A DNA stretch of 64,000 nt from Candidatus Rhodobacter oscarellae (GCF_001078595.1 NZ_LFTY01000002.1:1260151-1324150), one strand, 5' to 3'; numbered from the stretch's first letter, positions 33,757 to 43,504 are shown. Numbers and translations: made by a program. Notes: generated from the sequence alone by a model not told the origin.

Positions 33757-33784
33757 ACAAAAAGGCGCCCGAGATTCGAGCGCC
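33757..33784 (-). terminator. Intrinsic terminator between the microprotein gene and bamA
   Basis: The minus strand reads GGCGCTCGA, ATC loop, TCGGGCGCC, then TTTTTGTTTT. The stem is 9 pairs with one T-G wobble. It begins 24 bases beyond the microprotein stop codon and would end a transcript coming from rseP or from the microprotein's own promoter before bamA. Confidence 0.85.
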
Positions 33785-33808
33785 AATAAACCGTTCTGTT
33801 ACCAGGAC

Positions 33809-33934
33809 TTAGAGCGAAACGAGGTAGCTCGCCACGAACAGCCCAGATCCGGTCGCGAACAAGACCAAGAAGCGGTCCATGTTCAAATACGCAAGCAGGG
33901 ATAGGCTTTCCACTCCCTCTTTGATGGTCTGCAT
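33809..33934 (-). CDS. 41-residue membrane microprotein between rseP and bamA
   Basis: ATG 33934 follows AGGGAGGCCGAC, a strong ribosome binding site. The frame encodes MQTIKEGVESLSLLAYLNMD and then a hydrophobic helix (RFLVLFATGSGLFVASYLVSL) up to TAA. The N-terminus is short and mildly charged; the single helix fills residues 22-41, so the C-terminus lies at the membrane edge. A terminator follows at once. The unit is too short for usual gene callers. Function is unknown; its position suggests an envelope role, but that is inference from location only. Confidence 0.72.
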   Translation of the reverse strand: MQTIKEGVESLSLLAYLNMDRFLVLFATGSGLFVASYLVSL

Positions 33935-34008
33935 GTCGGCCTCCCTTTGCTGGCTCGCGCCCTAGCTACAAAGGCATTGTGGCGCGATTGAGGCAGAACG
34001 CAGAACTT

Positions 34009-35349
34009 TTATGGACAGGTGAAGTCGTTGGTTAACCCAAACAACATCAAAGACAGCACGATCATCAATCCACCGACCATCAGAACCTGCATCACGCGGT
34101 CACCGGGCGGCTTACCCCGCACCGCCTCGTAGGCGAAGAAAACGAGGTGCCCGCCGTCCAGCACCGGGATCGGGAACAGGTTCAGCAGCCCCACCGCCGC
34201 GGACAACACCGCGATGAAGCGAATGAAAGTGTCCAGCCCCTGGCTTGCCGCCTCGCCGCTGGTTTGGGCGATGCCGACCAAGCCGCGCATGTTGCAGCGG
34301 TCGATCTGGAACGTGGCGATGTTGTAGAGCGCGGAGACAGAGACCTTCATGATATACCAGGTCTGATCAAGCCCGAACCAAATCGCCTCGCCAAAGCCCG
34401 GCGTCTCGGTGTCCGCCGAGAACAACAGCTGCGCGCCAACACCGATCTTGTAATCACTGGTGAACCCGCCCTCCGCATTGGGAAGGTCGATCACACGGGG
34501 CGTCAGCTGAAAGTCAATTTCGTCCGAGCCGCGCACCACAGAGACCTTCATGGTGCGCCCCTCGGATGTCTCCACCGTGGTCAAGAGGTCGTAGAAATGC
34601 CGGATCGGGGCGTCGTCGACGGCCACGATGACGTCATCAAGCGCCACGCCCGCGGCCATGGCCGAGGCGCCCGGCGTCAGGGCTGAAACAATGGTGGTGT
34701 ATGGGTGCGGCGCCTGCAGCGTCACCTCGCGCCCATCGCGCAGCACGGTATATTCTAGCAACGCGCTGTCACGCGGCAGCGCCTCTAGAAAACCGCTCAT
34801 ATTGTCGATGGTGGGCACATCCGTGCCGGCGATCTGCAGGATCTCGTCGCCCGGCTCCAGCGTTTGCTCTATCCCCGGTAGGGTCTTGACCTCCTTGATG
34901 GTCAGCGGGTCCGAAGTGGTGCCCTGCACATAAAGGAACGCGCCAAAGACGATGGTCGAGAGGATGAAGTTAAAGACGGGCCCCGCGGCCACAGTCAGGG
35001 AGCGCGCCCAAAGCGGCGCGCCATGCATGGTGGCGCGGCGCTCCTCTGGCGTCAGCTCGGCAATCGAGCCGTCATCGCCCGCCGAGGCCGCGTTCGCGTC
35101 ACCGCGAAACTTCACGAACCCGCCCAACGGCAAGGCCGCTATCTGCCAAACCGTGCCGTGCTTGTCGGGGCGCGAAAAGATCACCGGCCCAAAGCCCAGC
35201 GAGAACACATCCGCCTTGATCCCGCACCAGCGGCCCACGATGTAGTGGCCATATTCATGGATCGCCACGATCACGCTCAGCGCGATGATGAAGGCCGCCA
35301 CGGTGAAGAACAGGTTTCCGAAATTCGGGAGTAGGTTAATCAGTTCCAA
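34009..35349 (-). CDS. rseP: RseP-type site-2 intramembrane metalloprotease
   Basis: About 446 residues. The zinc site HEYGH is in VIVAIHEYGHYIVGRWCGI near residue 29. The third ligand region is in LFPIPVLDGGHLVFF near 397. One or two PDZ domains lie between them (PGDEILQIAGTDVPTIDN and ASAMAAGVALDDVIVAVDD). In E. coli it cleaves anti-sigma factors and leftover signal peptides. The start is taken as TTG 35349, where the family homology begins; a TTG at 35406 would overlap dxr. It belongs to the dxr-rseP transcript. Confidence 0.93.
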   Translation of the reverse strand: MELINLLPNFGNLFFTVAAFIIALSVIVAIHEYGHYIVGRWCGIKADVFSLGFGPVIFSRPDKHGTVWQIAALPLGGFVKFRGDANAASAGDDGSIAELTPEERRATMHGAPLWARSLTVAAGPVFNFILSTIVFGAFLYVQGTTSDPLTIKEVKTLPGIEQTLEPGDEILQIAGTDVPTIDNMSGFLEALPRDSALLEYTVLRDGREVTLQAPHPYTTIVSALTPGASAMAAGVALDDVIVAVDDAPIRHFYDLLTTVETSEGRTMKVSVVRGSDEIDFQLTPRVIDLPNAEGGFTSDYKIGVGAQLLFSADTETPGFGEAIWFGLDQTWYIMKVSVSALYNIATFQIDRCNMRGLVGIAQTSGEAASQGLDTFIRFIAVLSAAVGLLNLFPIPVLDGGHLVFFAYEAVRGKPPGDRVMQVLMVGGLMIVLSLMLFGLTNDFTCP

Positions 35350-35383
35350 GGCCTGCGCGCCCCTTATTAGTGTTTGTTTGCCC

Positions 35384-36559
35384 TTACGCCGCGTGGGTGG
35401 TTTCAATCACCTCTTTTGCGCGGATACGTGCGAGATGGTCCATCTCGCGCACCATATCAAGCGTAATCTGGGCTGAACTAAGGCCAGAATTCAATGACAA
35501 TTGGTTAATCGTGGTCTCAACGACCGGTGCCATGTCGGTGAATCGGATCTCTTTGGCGATGAAAGCATCCAGCGCGCGCTCTTTGGCAGCGTTGAAGGCG
35601 GCCCCCGCCAGGCCGCCGATTTGCATGACCTCGCGGGCGAGGCGCAGCGCCGGCCAGCGGGTCTCGTCCGGCGTGGCAAAGTTGAGCTGGCCGATTTTGG
35701 CCAGGTCCATGCGTTGCACCGGCAGCGCCCGCCGCTCTGGGTGATGCAACGCGAACCCAATCGCGTGGCGCATATCCGGCGCGCCCAGATGCGCCATGAA
35801 CCCACCGTCGCTGAACCCTACAAGGGCGTGCACGATGCTCTCGGGGTGCAGCACGGCGCTGATCTGGTCCGGCGCGAAGCCAAAGAACTCTTTGGTTTCA
35901 ATCAACTCCAGGGCCTTGTTGAACATGGACGCGCTGTCGATGGTGATGCGCGCGCCCATGGACCAGTTGGGGTGGCGCATCGCCTGGTCGGGGGTCACAT
36001 CCTTCAGGACATCCAGCGGCGTGTTGCGAAACGCGCCACCGCTTGCGGTGATGATCACCTGCTCGACGGCGCCGTGGTCTTCGCCGATCAGGGCCTGGAA
36101 CACCGCGGAATGCTCGCTATCCACGGGCAGGATCGTGGCGCCATGCGCTGCCGCCGTCTGCATCAGCAAGGGTCCCGCGGTCACCAGGCTTTCCTTGTTG
36201 GCCAGCGCCAGGGTCGAGCCGTGGCGCAGCGCGCGCAATCCGGGCTCTAATCCCGCCGCGCCAATAATCGCCGACATGATCCAATCCGCGGGGCGGTCTG
36301 CCGCCTCAAGGATCGCGTCCGGACCAGCCGCCGCCACTATAGGCGCCCCAGACAAGGCCTCTTGCAGCGCGCGCAAGTGCTCAGGATAGGCAGTAACCGC
36401 CACCTCGGCGCCGAACTCCCGCGCGTCCGCGGCCAGCTGCGCGATATTCGCGCCGCCGGTCAACGCCACGACCTTGAACGCGCCGGGGTCGCGCCGAATC
36501 AAATCCAGCGTGTTCTGACCAATCGATCCGGTGGACCCGAAAATGGAGACGCGGCGCAT
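35384..36559 (-). CDS. dxr: 1-deoxy-D-xylulose 5-phosphate reductoisomerase
   Basis: Second enzyme of the methylerythritol phosphate isoprenoid pathway, NADPH-dependent. It has 391 residues, normal for the family. Marks are VSIFGSTGSIGQNTLDLIRR at the start, ALANKESLVTAG near 122, LPVDSEHSAVFQAL near 143 (metal ligands) and the MGARITIDSASMFNKALELIE block near 200. It lies 3 bases after cdsA. Confidence 0.97.
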   Translation of the reverse strand: MRRVSIFGSTGSIGQNTLDLIRRDPGAFKVVALTGGANIAQLAADAREFGAEVAVTAYPEHLRALQEALSGAPIVAAAGPDAILEAADRPADWIMSAIIGAAGLEPGLRALRHGSTLALANKESLVTAGPLLMQTAAAHGATILPVDSEHSAVFQALIGEDHGAVEQVIITASGGAFRNTPLDVLKDVTPDQAMRHPNWSMGARITIDSASMFNKALELIETKEFFGFAPDQISAVLHPESIVHALVGFSDGGFMAHLGAPDMRHAIGFALHHPERRALPVQRMDLAKIGQLNFATPDETRWPALRLAREVMQIGGLAGAAFNAAKERALDAFIAKEIRFTDMAPVVETTINQLSLNSGLSSAQITLDMVREMDHLARIRAKEVIETTHAA

Positions 36560-36562
36560 GGG

Positions 36563-37354
36563 CTAGAACTGTAGCTCCGGCACGTCCACGATCAACGCCG
36601 TCAGCAGCATGAACAGCGAGGCGCCCAGCAGCGCGTCGAAGCGGTCGAAAAGACCGCCATGCCCGGGCAGCAGGTTAGAGCTGTCCTTCACGCCCATCCG
36701 CCGCTTCACGGCGCTTTCGGCGATGTCGCCCATCTGCGAGGCAAAACTCAGCAAGGCCGAGATCCAGATCAGGTCGCGGCCCGCATCGGTGATCGCCAGG
36801 AACACGAAAGACACCAGCACCGCCGCCAGCCAGCCCGCGATGATGCCCGCCCATGTCTTCTTGGGGCTGATCGAGGGCCAGAACTTGGCCCCGCCGATCA
36901 TCTTGCCGGCGAAGTAGCCCGCGATGTCGGTCATCGCGACCACGATCACTAGCCAGAACAGCCAGACCACACCGTAAGTGTCGCGGAAGGCCGTCAGGCC
37001 GAACCCCGCAACCGTGATCCCCACCGCGTAGACCGCGAAGAGCCAGGGGTGCTTGCGCAGCAGAAATGCCCCCGAGACGGCCGGGATGAGCAATAAGGGA
37101 AGCGTATAGATATCAGGCAGTTGCCGCGCCAACAGAAGACAGATTGCCGTCACCACGCCAAGCTGGATCGCCTGCGACGCGCGATCATCGTCGATCATCC
37201 GGCTGAGTTCCCAGACCATGATCCCGGTCACGGCGGCGCAGGTCAGCGCAAAGACCATGCCGCCCATCGAGATCACGGTGATCCCCAGCGCAATCAAGAG
37301 CCCGCCGGTGATCACCCGCGGCCTAAGGTCATCCCATCGACGCGGGCCGCTCAT
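36563..37354 (-). CDS. cdsA: Phosphatidate cytidylyltransferase CdsA
   Basis: Makes CDP-diacylglycerol, the precursor of all phospholipids, at the inner membrane. It has 263 residues with about seven hydrophobic segments. The family signature is seen as SPKKTWAGIIAGWLAAVLVSF and then SQMGDIAESAVKRRMGVKDSSNLLPGHGGLFDRFDAL, with the metal-binding aspartates. It overlaps the uppS stop by 4 bases. Confidence 0.96.
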   Translation of the reverse strand: MSGPRRWDDLRPRVITGGLLIALGITVISMGGMVFALTCAAVTGIMVWELSRMIDDDRASQAIQLGVVTAICLLLARQLPDIYTLPLLLIPAVSGAFLLRKHPWLFAVYAVGITVAGFGLTAFRDTYGVVWLFWLVIVVAMTDIAGYFAGKMIGGAKFWPSISPKKTWAGIIAGWLAAVLVSFVFLAITDAGRDLIWISALLSFASQMGDIAESAVKRRMGVKDSSNLLPGHGGLFDRFDALLGASLFMLLTALIVDVPELQF

Positions 37355-38070
37355 GCAGGGACGGCACCAAAGCGGCGGTCGCGCTCGGCGTAATTGCCAA
37401 CGATCTGCGCGAAGATGTCCTGGGTGAAGTCGGGCCAGAGCGTGTCGATGAACTCATATTCCGCATAGGCCGACTGCCACAACAGGAAGTTCGAGATGCG
37501 CGCCTCGCCAGAGGTGCGGATCACAAGATCCGGGTCGGGCAGGAGCCAGGTGTCGAGGTAACGCGCCAGGGTCTCGCCATCGACGCTCTCTGGGTCGATC
37601 TTCCCGGCCTTAACTTCGCGGGCTAAGCGCTTGGTCGCGCGGGCAACTTCGTCGCGGCCGCCATAGTTCAGCGCGATCGTCAGGTGAACCTTAGAATTAT
37701 CCGCCGTCATCAGCTCTAGATCGTCCATCATCCGCACCAGCTTTTCATCAAGCTTGATACGGTCGCCGATGAAGCGCACCCGCACGCCTTCCTCGAAGAG
37801 CGCCTTGGCCTCGCGCATGATGTAGCGCCGAAACAGCGACATCAGCCCTGCGACCTCGGTCTGGGTGCGTTTCCAGTTCTCCGTGGAGAAGGCAAAGATG
37901 GTCAGGTATTTCACGCCGATATCCGGGCAGGCCCGAACGATCTCGCGCACGCGGCGGGCGCCAGCGTGGTGGCCAAACAGCCGCAGCCTGCCCCGCTGGG
38001 TGGCCCAGCGACCATTCCCGTCCATAATGATCGCCACGTGGCGTGGGCCGGCCATGACTTTGTCCCTCAT
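37351..38070 (-). CDS. uppS: Isoprenyl transferase (undecaprenyl diphosphate synthase)
   Basis: Cis-prenyltransferase making the C55 lipid carrier for peptidoglycan and O-antigen. About 239 residues, with the pyrophosphate-binding motif HVAIIMDGNGRWA near the start, FAFSTENWKR near 75, and the C-terminal DLVIRTSGEARISNFLLWQSAYAEYEF. ATG 38070 is chosen because AGGGTGAG lies just before it; the frame extends 7 codons further. Confidence 0.96.
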   Translation of the reverse strand: MRDKVMAGPRHVAIIMDGNGRWATQRGRLRLFGHHAGARRVREIVRACPDIGVKYLTIFAFSTENWKRTQTEVAGLMSLFRRYIMREAKALFEEGVRVRFIGDRIKLDEKLVRMMDDLELMTADNSKVHLTIALNYGGRDEVARATKRLAREVKAGKIDPESVDGETLARYLDTWLLPDPDLVIRTSGEARISNFLLWQSAYAEYEFIDTLWPDFTQDIFAQIVGNYAERDRRFGAVPA

Positions 38071-38167
38071 ACTGCTCACCCTGAATTTCATCGTCTATGT
38101 TATGGGCTGCCGCTAATATTGCTGCGACTGCTGTTCTCATAATAGAAACGATAAGAAAATCGAGGGG

Positions 38168-38737
38168 TTAAACCTGCATTATCTCGGCTTGTTTGTTCTC
38201 AAGCGCGTCATCGACGGATTTGATATGCCCGTCGGTCAGCTCTTGGATCTCGTCCTGCCAGATTTTCTGTTCGTCCTCGGACATGCCGGCGTTCTTGGCC
38301 TTCTTGAGCTGCTGCATGCCGTCCTGGCGCACGTTGCGGATGGCGACGCGGGCATTCTCGGCATAGCCGCCCGCCACTTTGGTCAGCTCGCGGCGGCGCT
38401 CTTCGTTCAGCTCGGGGATCGGCAGCATGATGATGGTGCCGTTGGTCTGCGGGTTGATGCCCAGGCCGCTCTCCATGATCGCCTTCTCAACCTTCGAGAC
38501 CAGCGATTTGTCCCACACGTTGATGGTGACCATGCGCGGCTCGGGCACGTTCACCGTGCCCACCTGGTTGATCGGCGTCTGGGCGCCATAGGCGTCGACC
38601 GTGACCGGCTCGATCATGCTGGCCGAGGCGCGGCCCGTGCGCAGCGAGGCGAATTCGGCCTTTAGCGAGCTCATCGCGCCGTCCATCCGGCGGGTCAGAT
38701 CATCCAGGTCGGGTTCAATGATTTCTTCGTCAGACAT
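38168..38737 (-). CDS. frr: Ribosome recycling factor
   Basis: Splits the post-termination ribosome with EF-G. It has 189 residues, normal for the family. The three-helix-bundle sequence ends in the usual block [26 protein letters not shown] followed by a long charged helix. It lies 76-80 bases from each neighbour within the pyrH-frr-uppS order found across bacteria. Confidence 0.97.
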   Translation of the reverse strand: MSDEEIIEPDLDDLTRRMDGAMSSLKAEFASLRTGRASASMIEPVTVDAYGAQTPINQVGTVNVPEPRMVTINVWDKSLVSKVEKAIMESGLGINPQTNGTIIMLPIPELNEERRRELTKVAGGYAENARVAIRNVRQDGMQQLKKAKNAGMSEDEQKIWQDEIQELTDGHIKSVDDALENKQAEIMQV

Positions 38738-38816
38738 GGGCGCCGCTCGTGTTTTTTGAGTTCGATTTATGCGCTCTTATAGCGCGAGTCGCTGCGCGGT
38801 GTAAAGGTCGTGAGGC

Positions 38817-39557
38817 CTAGCCGCTTACCGTCGTAAAGGTCCCTTCGCCCGCAAGCACCTTTCGGAACCCGTCGGGCTCGTCCAGCGGGAAGACGATGAT
38901 CGGCTGGCTGTTGCCCTGGGCCAGCGCGATCGCGGTGGCGTCCATCACGCCCAGATGCTGCGCCAGCACCTCGTCATAGGTGATCTTGTCATAGCGCTTG
39001 GCGTCATCGTGCTTGGCCGGGTCCTTGTCATACACCCCGTCCACGCCGTTCTTGCCCATAAAGATCGCGTCGCAGGACATCTCGGAGGCGCGCAGCACCG
39101 CGCCGGTATCGGTCGTGAAATACGGGTTGCCGGTGCCGGCGGCGAAGATGCACACGCGCTTCTTTTCCAGGTGGCGCACCGCGCGGCGGCGGATATAGGG
39201 CTCGCAGACCTGGTCCATCGGGATGGCGCTGATCACGCGGGTGAAGATGCCCAGACCCTCAAGCGCGGACTGCATGGCCAGCGCGTTCAGCACCGTGGCC
39301 AGCATGCCCATATAGTCGCCGGTCGTGCGCTCCATCCCCTGGGCCGCGCCTTGCAGCCCGCGAAAGATGTTGCCGCCGCCGATCACCATGCAGATCTCGA
39401 CGCCCATCTCGTGAACCGTCTGCACCTCTTTGGCGATGCGCTGGATCGTGGGAGGGTGGAGCCCGTAGCCCTGGTCGCCCATAAGGGCCTCGCCAGAGAT
39501 CTTGAGCATGACGCGTTGATACTGTGTGGCGGGGTCCTGCGTGGATGTCTCAGTCAT
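38817..39557 (-). CDS. pyrH: Uridylate kinase
   Basis: UMP kinase of the amino-acid-kinase fold, needed for pyrimidine nucleotides and UDP-sugars. It has 246 residues. Marks are [18 protein letters not shown] near the N-terminus, [10 protein letters not shown], and [21 protein letters not shown] near 150. It opens the envelope cluster here; rpsB and tsf, which often precede it, are not next to it. Instead miaA diverges. Confidence 0.97.
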   Translation of the reverse strand: MTETSTQDPATQYQRVMLKISGEALMGDQGYGLHPPTIQRIAKEVQTVHEMGVEICMVIGGGNIFRGLQGAAQGMERTTGDYMGMLATVLNALAMQSALEGLGIFTRVISAIPMDQVCEPYIRRRAVRHLEKKRVCIFAAGTGNPYFTTDTGAVLRASEMSCDAIFMGKNGVDGVYDKDPAKHDDAKRYDKITYDEVLAQHLGVMDATAIALAQGNSQPIIVFPLDEPDGFRKVLAGEGTFTTVSG

Positions 39558-39635
39558 TGGCCCGCTCCGTCTTGCTCTTTGCTTGGCGCGCTAAATGTCG
39601 CAAAACGTCGACATGATCAACGGGGAAAGCGCGGA

Positions 39636-40517
39636 TTGTTTACCAAACTGATAGGCGGTTTGTCGCCGGAGCTTCCGGTGCTGATTGCGGGGCCGACGGC
39701 GTCGGGCAAATCGGGCCTGGCGCTGCAGATCGCCGCCGCGCAGGGCGGCGTCATCGTGAACGCGGACGCGTTGCAGGTCTTTGGCAACTGGCGGGTCCTG
39801 ACCGCGCGCCCCTCGCCCGAGGAAGAGGCGCAGGCCCCGCATAGGCTCTATGGGCACGTGGCGGGGGACAAAGAATACTCGGTCGGGCATTGGCTGCGCG
39901 ACCTCGCGCCGCATCTCTCCGGCGGCCCGCGCCCGATCATTGTCGGGGGCACCGGGCTTAATTTCTCGGCGCTGACCGAGGGCCTGGCCGAGATCCCGCC
40001 GACCCCCGCAGAGATACGGGCCGAGGCTGATGCATTGCGGACCAAGCAGGGCACCGCGCCAATGCTGGCAGAGCTTGACGCGGACACGCTGTCGCGGATT
40101 GACCAGCTTAACCCGATGCGCGTGCAGCGCGCCTGGGAGGTCCAACGCGCCACCGGGCGCGGCATCGCCGCATGGCAGAACGAGACCCCTGCCCCGCTCC
40201 TTCCGCTGTCCGGCGCGCAACCGATTCTCTTAAGCGCGGATCGCGATTGGCTGAACGCGCGCATCGACCGGCGCTTTGACATTATGGTGGCCGGAGGCGC
40301 GCTGGAAGAGGCCCGCCAGAACTTGGCCGATTGGGACCCAGCCTGGCCAAGCGCCAAGGCCATCGGAGCCGCTGGCCTCATTGCGCATCTGCGCGGTAAC
40401 CGTGACCTGAAGGACGCAGTCGCCGAAGGAAAACGGTTTACCCGGCAATATGCCAAGCGACAACGAACATGGTTTCGGTCGAGAATGGGGGAATGGCGTG
40501 CGATTCTGCTGGATTAG
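39636..40517 (+). CDS. miaA: tRNA dimethylallyltransferase MiaA
   Basis: Adds a dimethylallyl group to A37 of tRNAs reading UNN codons. About 293 residues, with the P-loop LIAGPTASGKSGLALQIA near residue 16, VNADALQVFGNWRVLTARP near 41, and IVGGTGLNFSALTEGLAEIPP near 105. The frame is open far upstream, but that would run into pyrH. The start is taken as TTG 39636 after GGGGAAAG. The substrate, dimethylallyl diphosphate, comes from the pathway of dxr in the opposite cluster. Confidence 0.92.
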   Translation: MFTKLIGGLSPELPVLIAGPTASGKSGLALQIAAAQGGVIVNADALQVFGNWRVLTARPSPEEEAQAPHRLYGHVAGDKEYSVGHWLRDLAPHLSGGPRPIIVGGTGLNFSALTEGLAEIPPTPAEIRAEADALRTKQGTAPMLAELDADTLSRIDQLNPMRVQRAWEVQRATGRGIAAWQNETPAPLLPLSGAQPILLSADRDWLNARIDRRFDIMVAGGALEEARQNLADWDPAWPSAKAIGAAGLIAHLRGNRDLKDAVAEGKRFTRQYAKRQRTWFRSRMGEWRAILLD

Positions 40518-40598
40518 GGATAACAGGAATCGCACAGACCGAACATAAAAACCTGGGGACGGTGCCGGTGATCCCGGTATAGCTGCACAAATCGATCT

Positions 40599-41426
40599 AT
40601 GAAGATCTTTGATCCAACACGACCTGACATTAATTCGAGTGTCAAATCCAACCGCGTTCGCGTCGAGCAATTGCCGCGCCTGACGCCGGATAACAAGTGG
40701 CGCATCGAGGCGATGCGCTCTTACGATCAGCCCATTTTGCTGTGGTTCACCCGCGGCCAGGGCCGCATCACCATCGCGGGCGTCCGCCACGGTTTCGGCC
40801 CGCATCACGCCGTGTTCCTGCCCGCGGGCACCATGCACAGCTACGAGATGCTTGGCCAAGTTTTCGGCATGAGCGTGTCCTTCCCCAAGGAAAGCGAGCT
40901 GAGCCTGCCCGAGGCTCCGGTGCATTTCCGGTTCCGCGACGTGCAGCAGCAAGCCGAGCTGACCGGGCTCATCGACAACCTGTCACGAGAGCTTGAGGGC
41001 GACCGCCGCGGCCAGGACCGCGCGCTCTTGGCCCATGCCGGGCTGTTGTCGGTCTGGCTTGACCGGCAGATGATCGAGGAAAACCTGCACCACCTGGTGT
41101 CCGACGCGACGCGCCGGCTGGCGGCTGCGTTCACGTCCATGGTGGAGCGCGAGTTCCGCTCTGGCCGGTCCATCAACGACTATGCCGCGCGGCTGGGTGT
41201 GACGCCCACCCATCTGACGCGAAGCTGCAATGTGGCCTGCGGGCGGCCCGCCTCGGCCATCCTGGCGGACCGGCTGCACTTTGAGGCGCGCCGAATGCTG
41301 CGCGACACAGCGCGGCCCGTGAAGGACATCGCGAAGGATCTGGGCTTTAGCTCGGCGGCGTATTTCACCCGCGCCTTCCAGAAGCAGACCGGCCTCACGC
41401 CCACCGAGTTTCGCCGTCAAACCTAG
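40599..41426 (+). CDS. AraC-family transcriptional regulator
   Basis: 275 residues. The N-terminal 100 form a cupin-like ligand-sensing domain (LLWFTRGQGRITIAG and HAVFLPAGTMHSYE). The C-terminal 100 carry two helix-turn-helix motifs (SINDYAARLGVTPTHLTRSC and VKDIAKDLGFSSAAYFTRAFQKQTGLTPTEFRR). It resembles PobR-type activators. It stands 280 bases upstream of the ABC importer on the same strand and is the obvious candidate regulator of it. Effector unknown. Confidence 0.9.
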   Translation: MKIFDPTRPDINSSVKSNRVRVEQLPRLTPDNKWRIEAMRSYDQPILLWFTRGQGRITIAGVRHGFGPHHAVFLPAGTMHSYEMLGQVFGMSVSFPKESELSLPEAPVHFRFRDVQQQAELTGLIDNLSRELEGDRRGQDRALLAHAGLLSVWLDRQMIEENLHHLVSDATRRLAAAFTSMVEREFRSGRSINDYAARLGVTPTHLTRSCNVACGRPASAILADRLHFEARRMLRDTARPVKDIAKDLGFSSAAYFTRAFQKQTGLTPTEFRRQT

Positions 41427-41503
41427 GCATCCCCTTACGTCAAGAGACCGTCCGGCCCATCAACTTTGCTTGCTAGGCCCGTTTTTTTCTTGCGAATTCG
41501 CCG

Positions 41504-41554
41504 CGTGTCGTTTTTCCTATAACCATGTCGTTTTTCGCCCCCGAAAGGGCGAAA
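41504..41554 (+). promoter_or_regulatory. Direct-repeat candidate operator and hairpin upstream of the ABC importer
   Basis: TGTCGTTTTTC occurs at 41506-41516 and again at 41526-41536, spaced exactly 20 bases, about two helical turns, with a TATAAC element between them. AraC-family activators often bind such direct repeats. The second copy runs into an 8-base stem hairpin (TTTCGCCC at 41533-41540 with GGGCGAAA at 41547-41554). The reverse complement of CGTGTCGTTTT also occurs at 63852-63862, before the acyl-CoA dehydrogenase. Confidence 0.5.
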
Positions 41555-41705
41555 GCGGCCGTAGACGGGCCGCGTTGTTCTGTGCGGAATACACCAAGGG
41601 GAGATGAGACAGCGTGAACTGACGGCAACCAAAAAGAAAAAGCAGCCGGGACCGGATCGCGCCTGCAATCACCCAAATAGAAACACTACGTCACACAGGG
41701 AGAAA

Positions 41706-43358
41706 ATGATGACGAGTAAAGCAACCAACCTGCGGGTGCATCCTGCGGCAGCAATGTATGCCAAGGAGCACAAGGCAGGCCAGCTGGACCGCCGCGAATT
41801 CCTTTCGCGCGCCACCGCGCTTGGACTGACCGCGACCGCGGCCTATGGACTGATCGGCGCCAGCCCGGCGAAGGCCGCAGGCCACGCCCAACAAGGCGGC
41901 ACTTTGCGCATGCAGATGGAAGTCCGCGCGCTTAAAGATCCGCGCACCTATGACTGGACCCAGATTGCGACCTTCACCGCGGGCTGGCTGGAGTACCTGG
42001 TCGAGTACAACTCGGACGGCTCCTTTGAGGGCATGCTCCTGGAAAGCTGGGAAGCCAACGATGACGCCACCGAATACACGCTGAACGTTCGCAAGGGCGT
42101 GAAGTGGAACAATGGCGACGACTTCACCGCCGAGGACGTGGCGCGCAACATCGCTGGCTGGTGCGAGAAGGATGTCGAGGGCAACTCGATGGCCGGACGT
42201 ATGTCGTCGATGATCGACCCCGACACCAACAAGGCGTCCGAAGGCGCGATCACCGTTGTCGACAGCCACACCTTGAAGCTGAAGACCAACGCGCCCGACA
42301 TCACCATCATTCCGGGCATGGCCGACTATCCGGCCGCCATCGTGCATTCCAGCCACGACCCCGACAACATGCTCGGCAACCCGGTGGGCACTGGCTACAT
42401 GCTGCCGGAAAGCCTTGAGGTTGGCGTCAAGGGCGTGGTCGTGCGCAACGAGGACCACGAGTGGTGGGGCACTGCCGCAGGTAAGGGCGGCTATCTCGAC
42501 CGCATCGAGTTCATCGACTACGGCACCGATATGTCCGCCTTCGTGGTGGCGTTCGAGGCCGAAGAGATCGACATGAACTGGGAATCCACCGGCGAGTTCA
42601 TCGACGTGATGACCGGCCTTGGCCTAACCCAGTCCGACGTTGTATCGGGTACGACCATCGTGATCCGTCCCAACCAGGACAACGCGCCCTACGACAACAA
42701 GGCCGTGCGCCAGGCGCTGGCGATGGCCGTCGACAACGCCGTGCCGCTTGAGCTGGGGGTCAACGACCTGGGCATCGTGGCCGACAACTGCCACGTGGGT
42801 CCCGTGCACCCCGAGTGGAACAGCTCTGTGACCCGCGCGGCCTTCGATCCCGCCAAGGCGAAAGCCATGATGGACGAGGCCGGCTTTGGTGACTACGAGC
42901 ACGAGCTGATCTCGATCGACGACGACTGGCGCCGTCCCACGACCGACGCCGTGGCCGCGCAGCTGCGCGACGCGGGCATCAAGGTCAAGCGGACCATCCT
43001 GCCGGGCTCGACCTTCTGGAACGACTGGGCGAAGTACCCGTTCTCCTCGACGAACTGGAACCACCGCCCGCTGGGCACGCAGGTGCTGGGTCTGGCCTAT
43101 CGCTCTGGCGAGGCCTGGAACGAGACAGCCTTTGCCAATGCCGAGTTCGACGCTCTGTTGAACGAGGCTAACTCGATCGCTGATGTGGACGCGCGCCGTG
43201 AGGTGATGGGCAAACTGCAGGCGATCATGATCGACGAGGGCGTGATAATTCAGCCCTACTTCCGCACGATCACCCGCCACCACGTAGAGGGCCTGGTCGG
43301 TGTGGATATGCACATCGCTTACCTGCCCCAGATCTACAAATGGGGCTGGGCCGCCTAA
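41706..43358 (+). CDS. ABC-transporter substrate-binding protein, family 5, Tat-exported
   Basis: Periplasmic binding protein of 550 residues in the peptide/nickel/opine cluster. The N-terminus has a twin-arginine motif ([15 protein letters not shown]) and a hydrophobic stretch ending SPAKAA, so it is probably exported folded. The mature domain has the SBP_bac_5 features [39 protein letters not shown] and later [17 protein letters not shown] 41706 follows GGGAGAAA. Ligand unknown: family 5 members bind peptides, glutathione, opines or sugars. A terminator-like hairpin follows before the permease genes. Confidence 0.92.
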   Translation: MMTSKATNLRVHPAAAMYAKEHKAGQLDRREFLSRATALGLTATAAYGLIGASPAKAAGHAQQGGTLRMQMEVRALKDPRTYDWTQIATFTAGWLEYLVEYNSDGSFEGMLLESWEANDDATEYTLNVRKGVKWNNGDDFTAEDVARNIAGWCEKDVEGNSMAGRMSSMIDPDTNKASEGAITVVDSHTLKLKTNAPDITIIPGMADYPAAIVHSSHDPDNMLGNPVGTGYMLPESLEVGVKGVVVRNEDHEWWGTAAGKGGYLDRIEFIDYGTDMSAFVVAFEAEEIDMNWESTGEFIDVMTGLGLTQSDVVSGTTIVIRPNQDNAPYDNKAVRQALAMAVDNAVPLELGVNDLGIVADNCHVGPVHPEWNSSVTRAAFDPAKAKAMMDEAGFGDYEHELISIDDDWRRPTTDAVAAQLRDAGIKVKRTILPGSTFWNDWAKYPFSSTNWNHRPLGTQVLGLAYRSGEAWNETAFANAEFDALLNEANSIADVDARREVMGKLQAIMIDEGVIIQPYFRTITRHHVEGLVGVDMHIAYLPQIYKWGWAA

Positions 43359-43371
43359 GGCAGACGAAACT

Positions 43372-43402
43372 GGCCGCGTCCCCCCGAGGGGCGCGGCCTT
43401 TT
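43372..43402 (+). terminator. Hairpin with T-run between binding-protein and permease genes
   Basis: GGCCGCG(T)CCCC, CCGA loop, GGGGCGCGGCC, then TTTT. The stem has 11 pairs with one bulged T. It lies 14 bases after the binding-protein stop. Partial termination here would give more binding protein than permease, as is common in ABC operons. Confidence 0.75.
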
Positions 43403-43504
43403 ACTACTCAGCCAAGCGCCATCTCGGGCGCGTAGCAAAGTAACGTAGGCGGCACCTACGAACCAAGATAACAACGCCGCCACGTCCCGACGACAGGGGA
43501 AATC

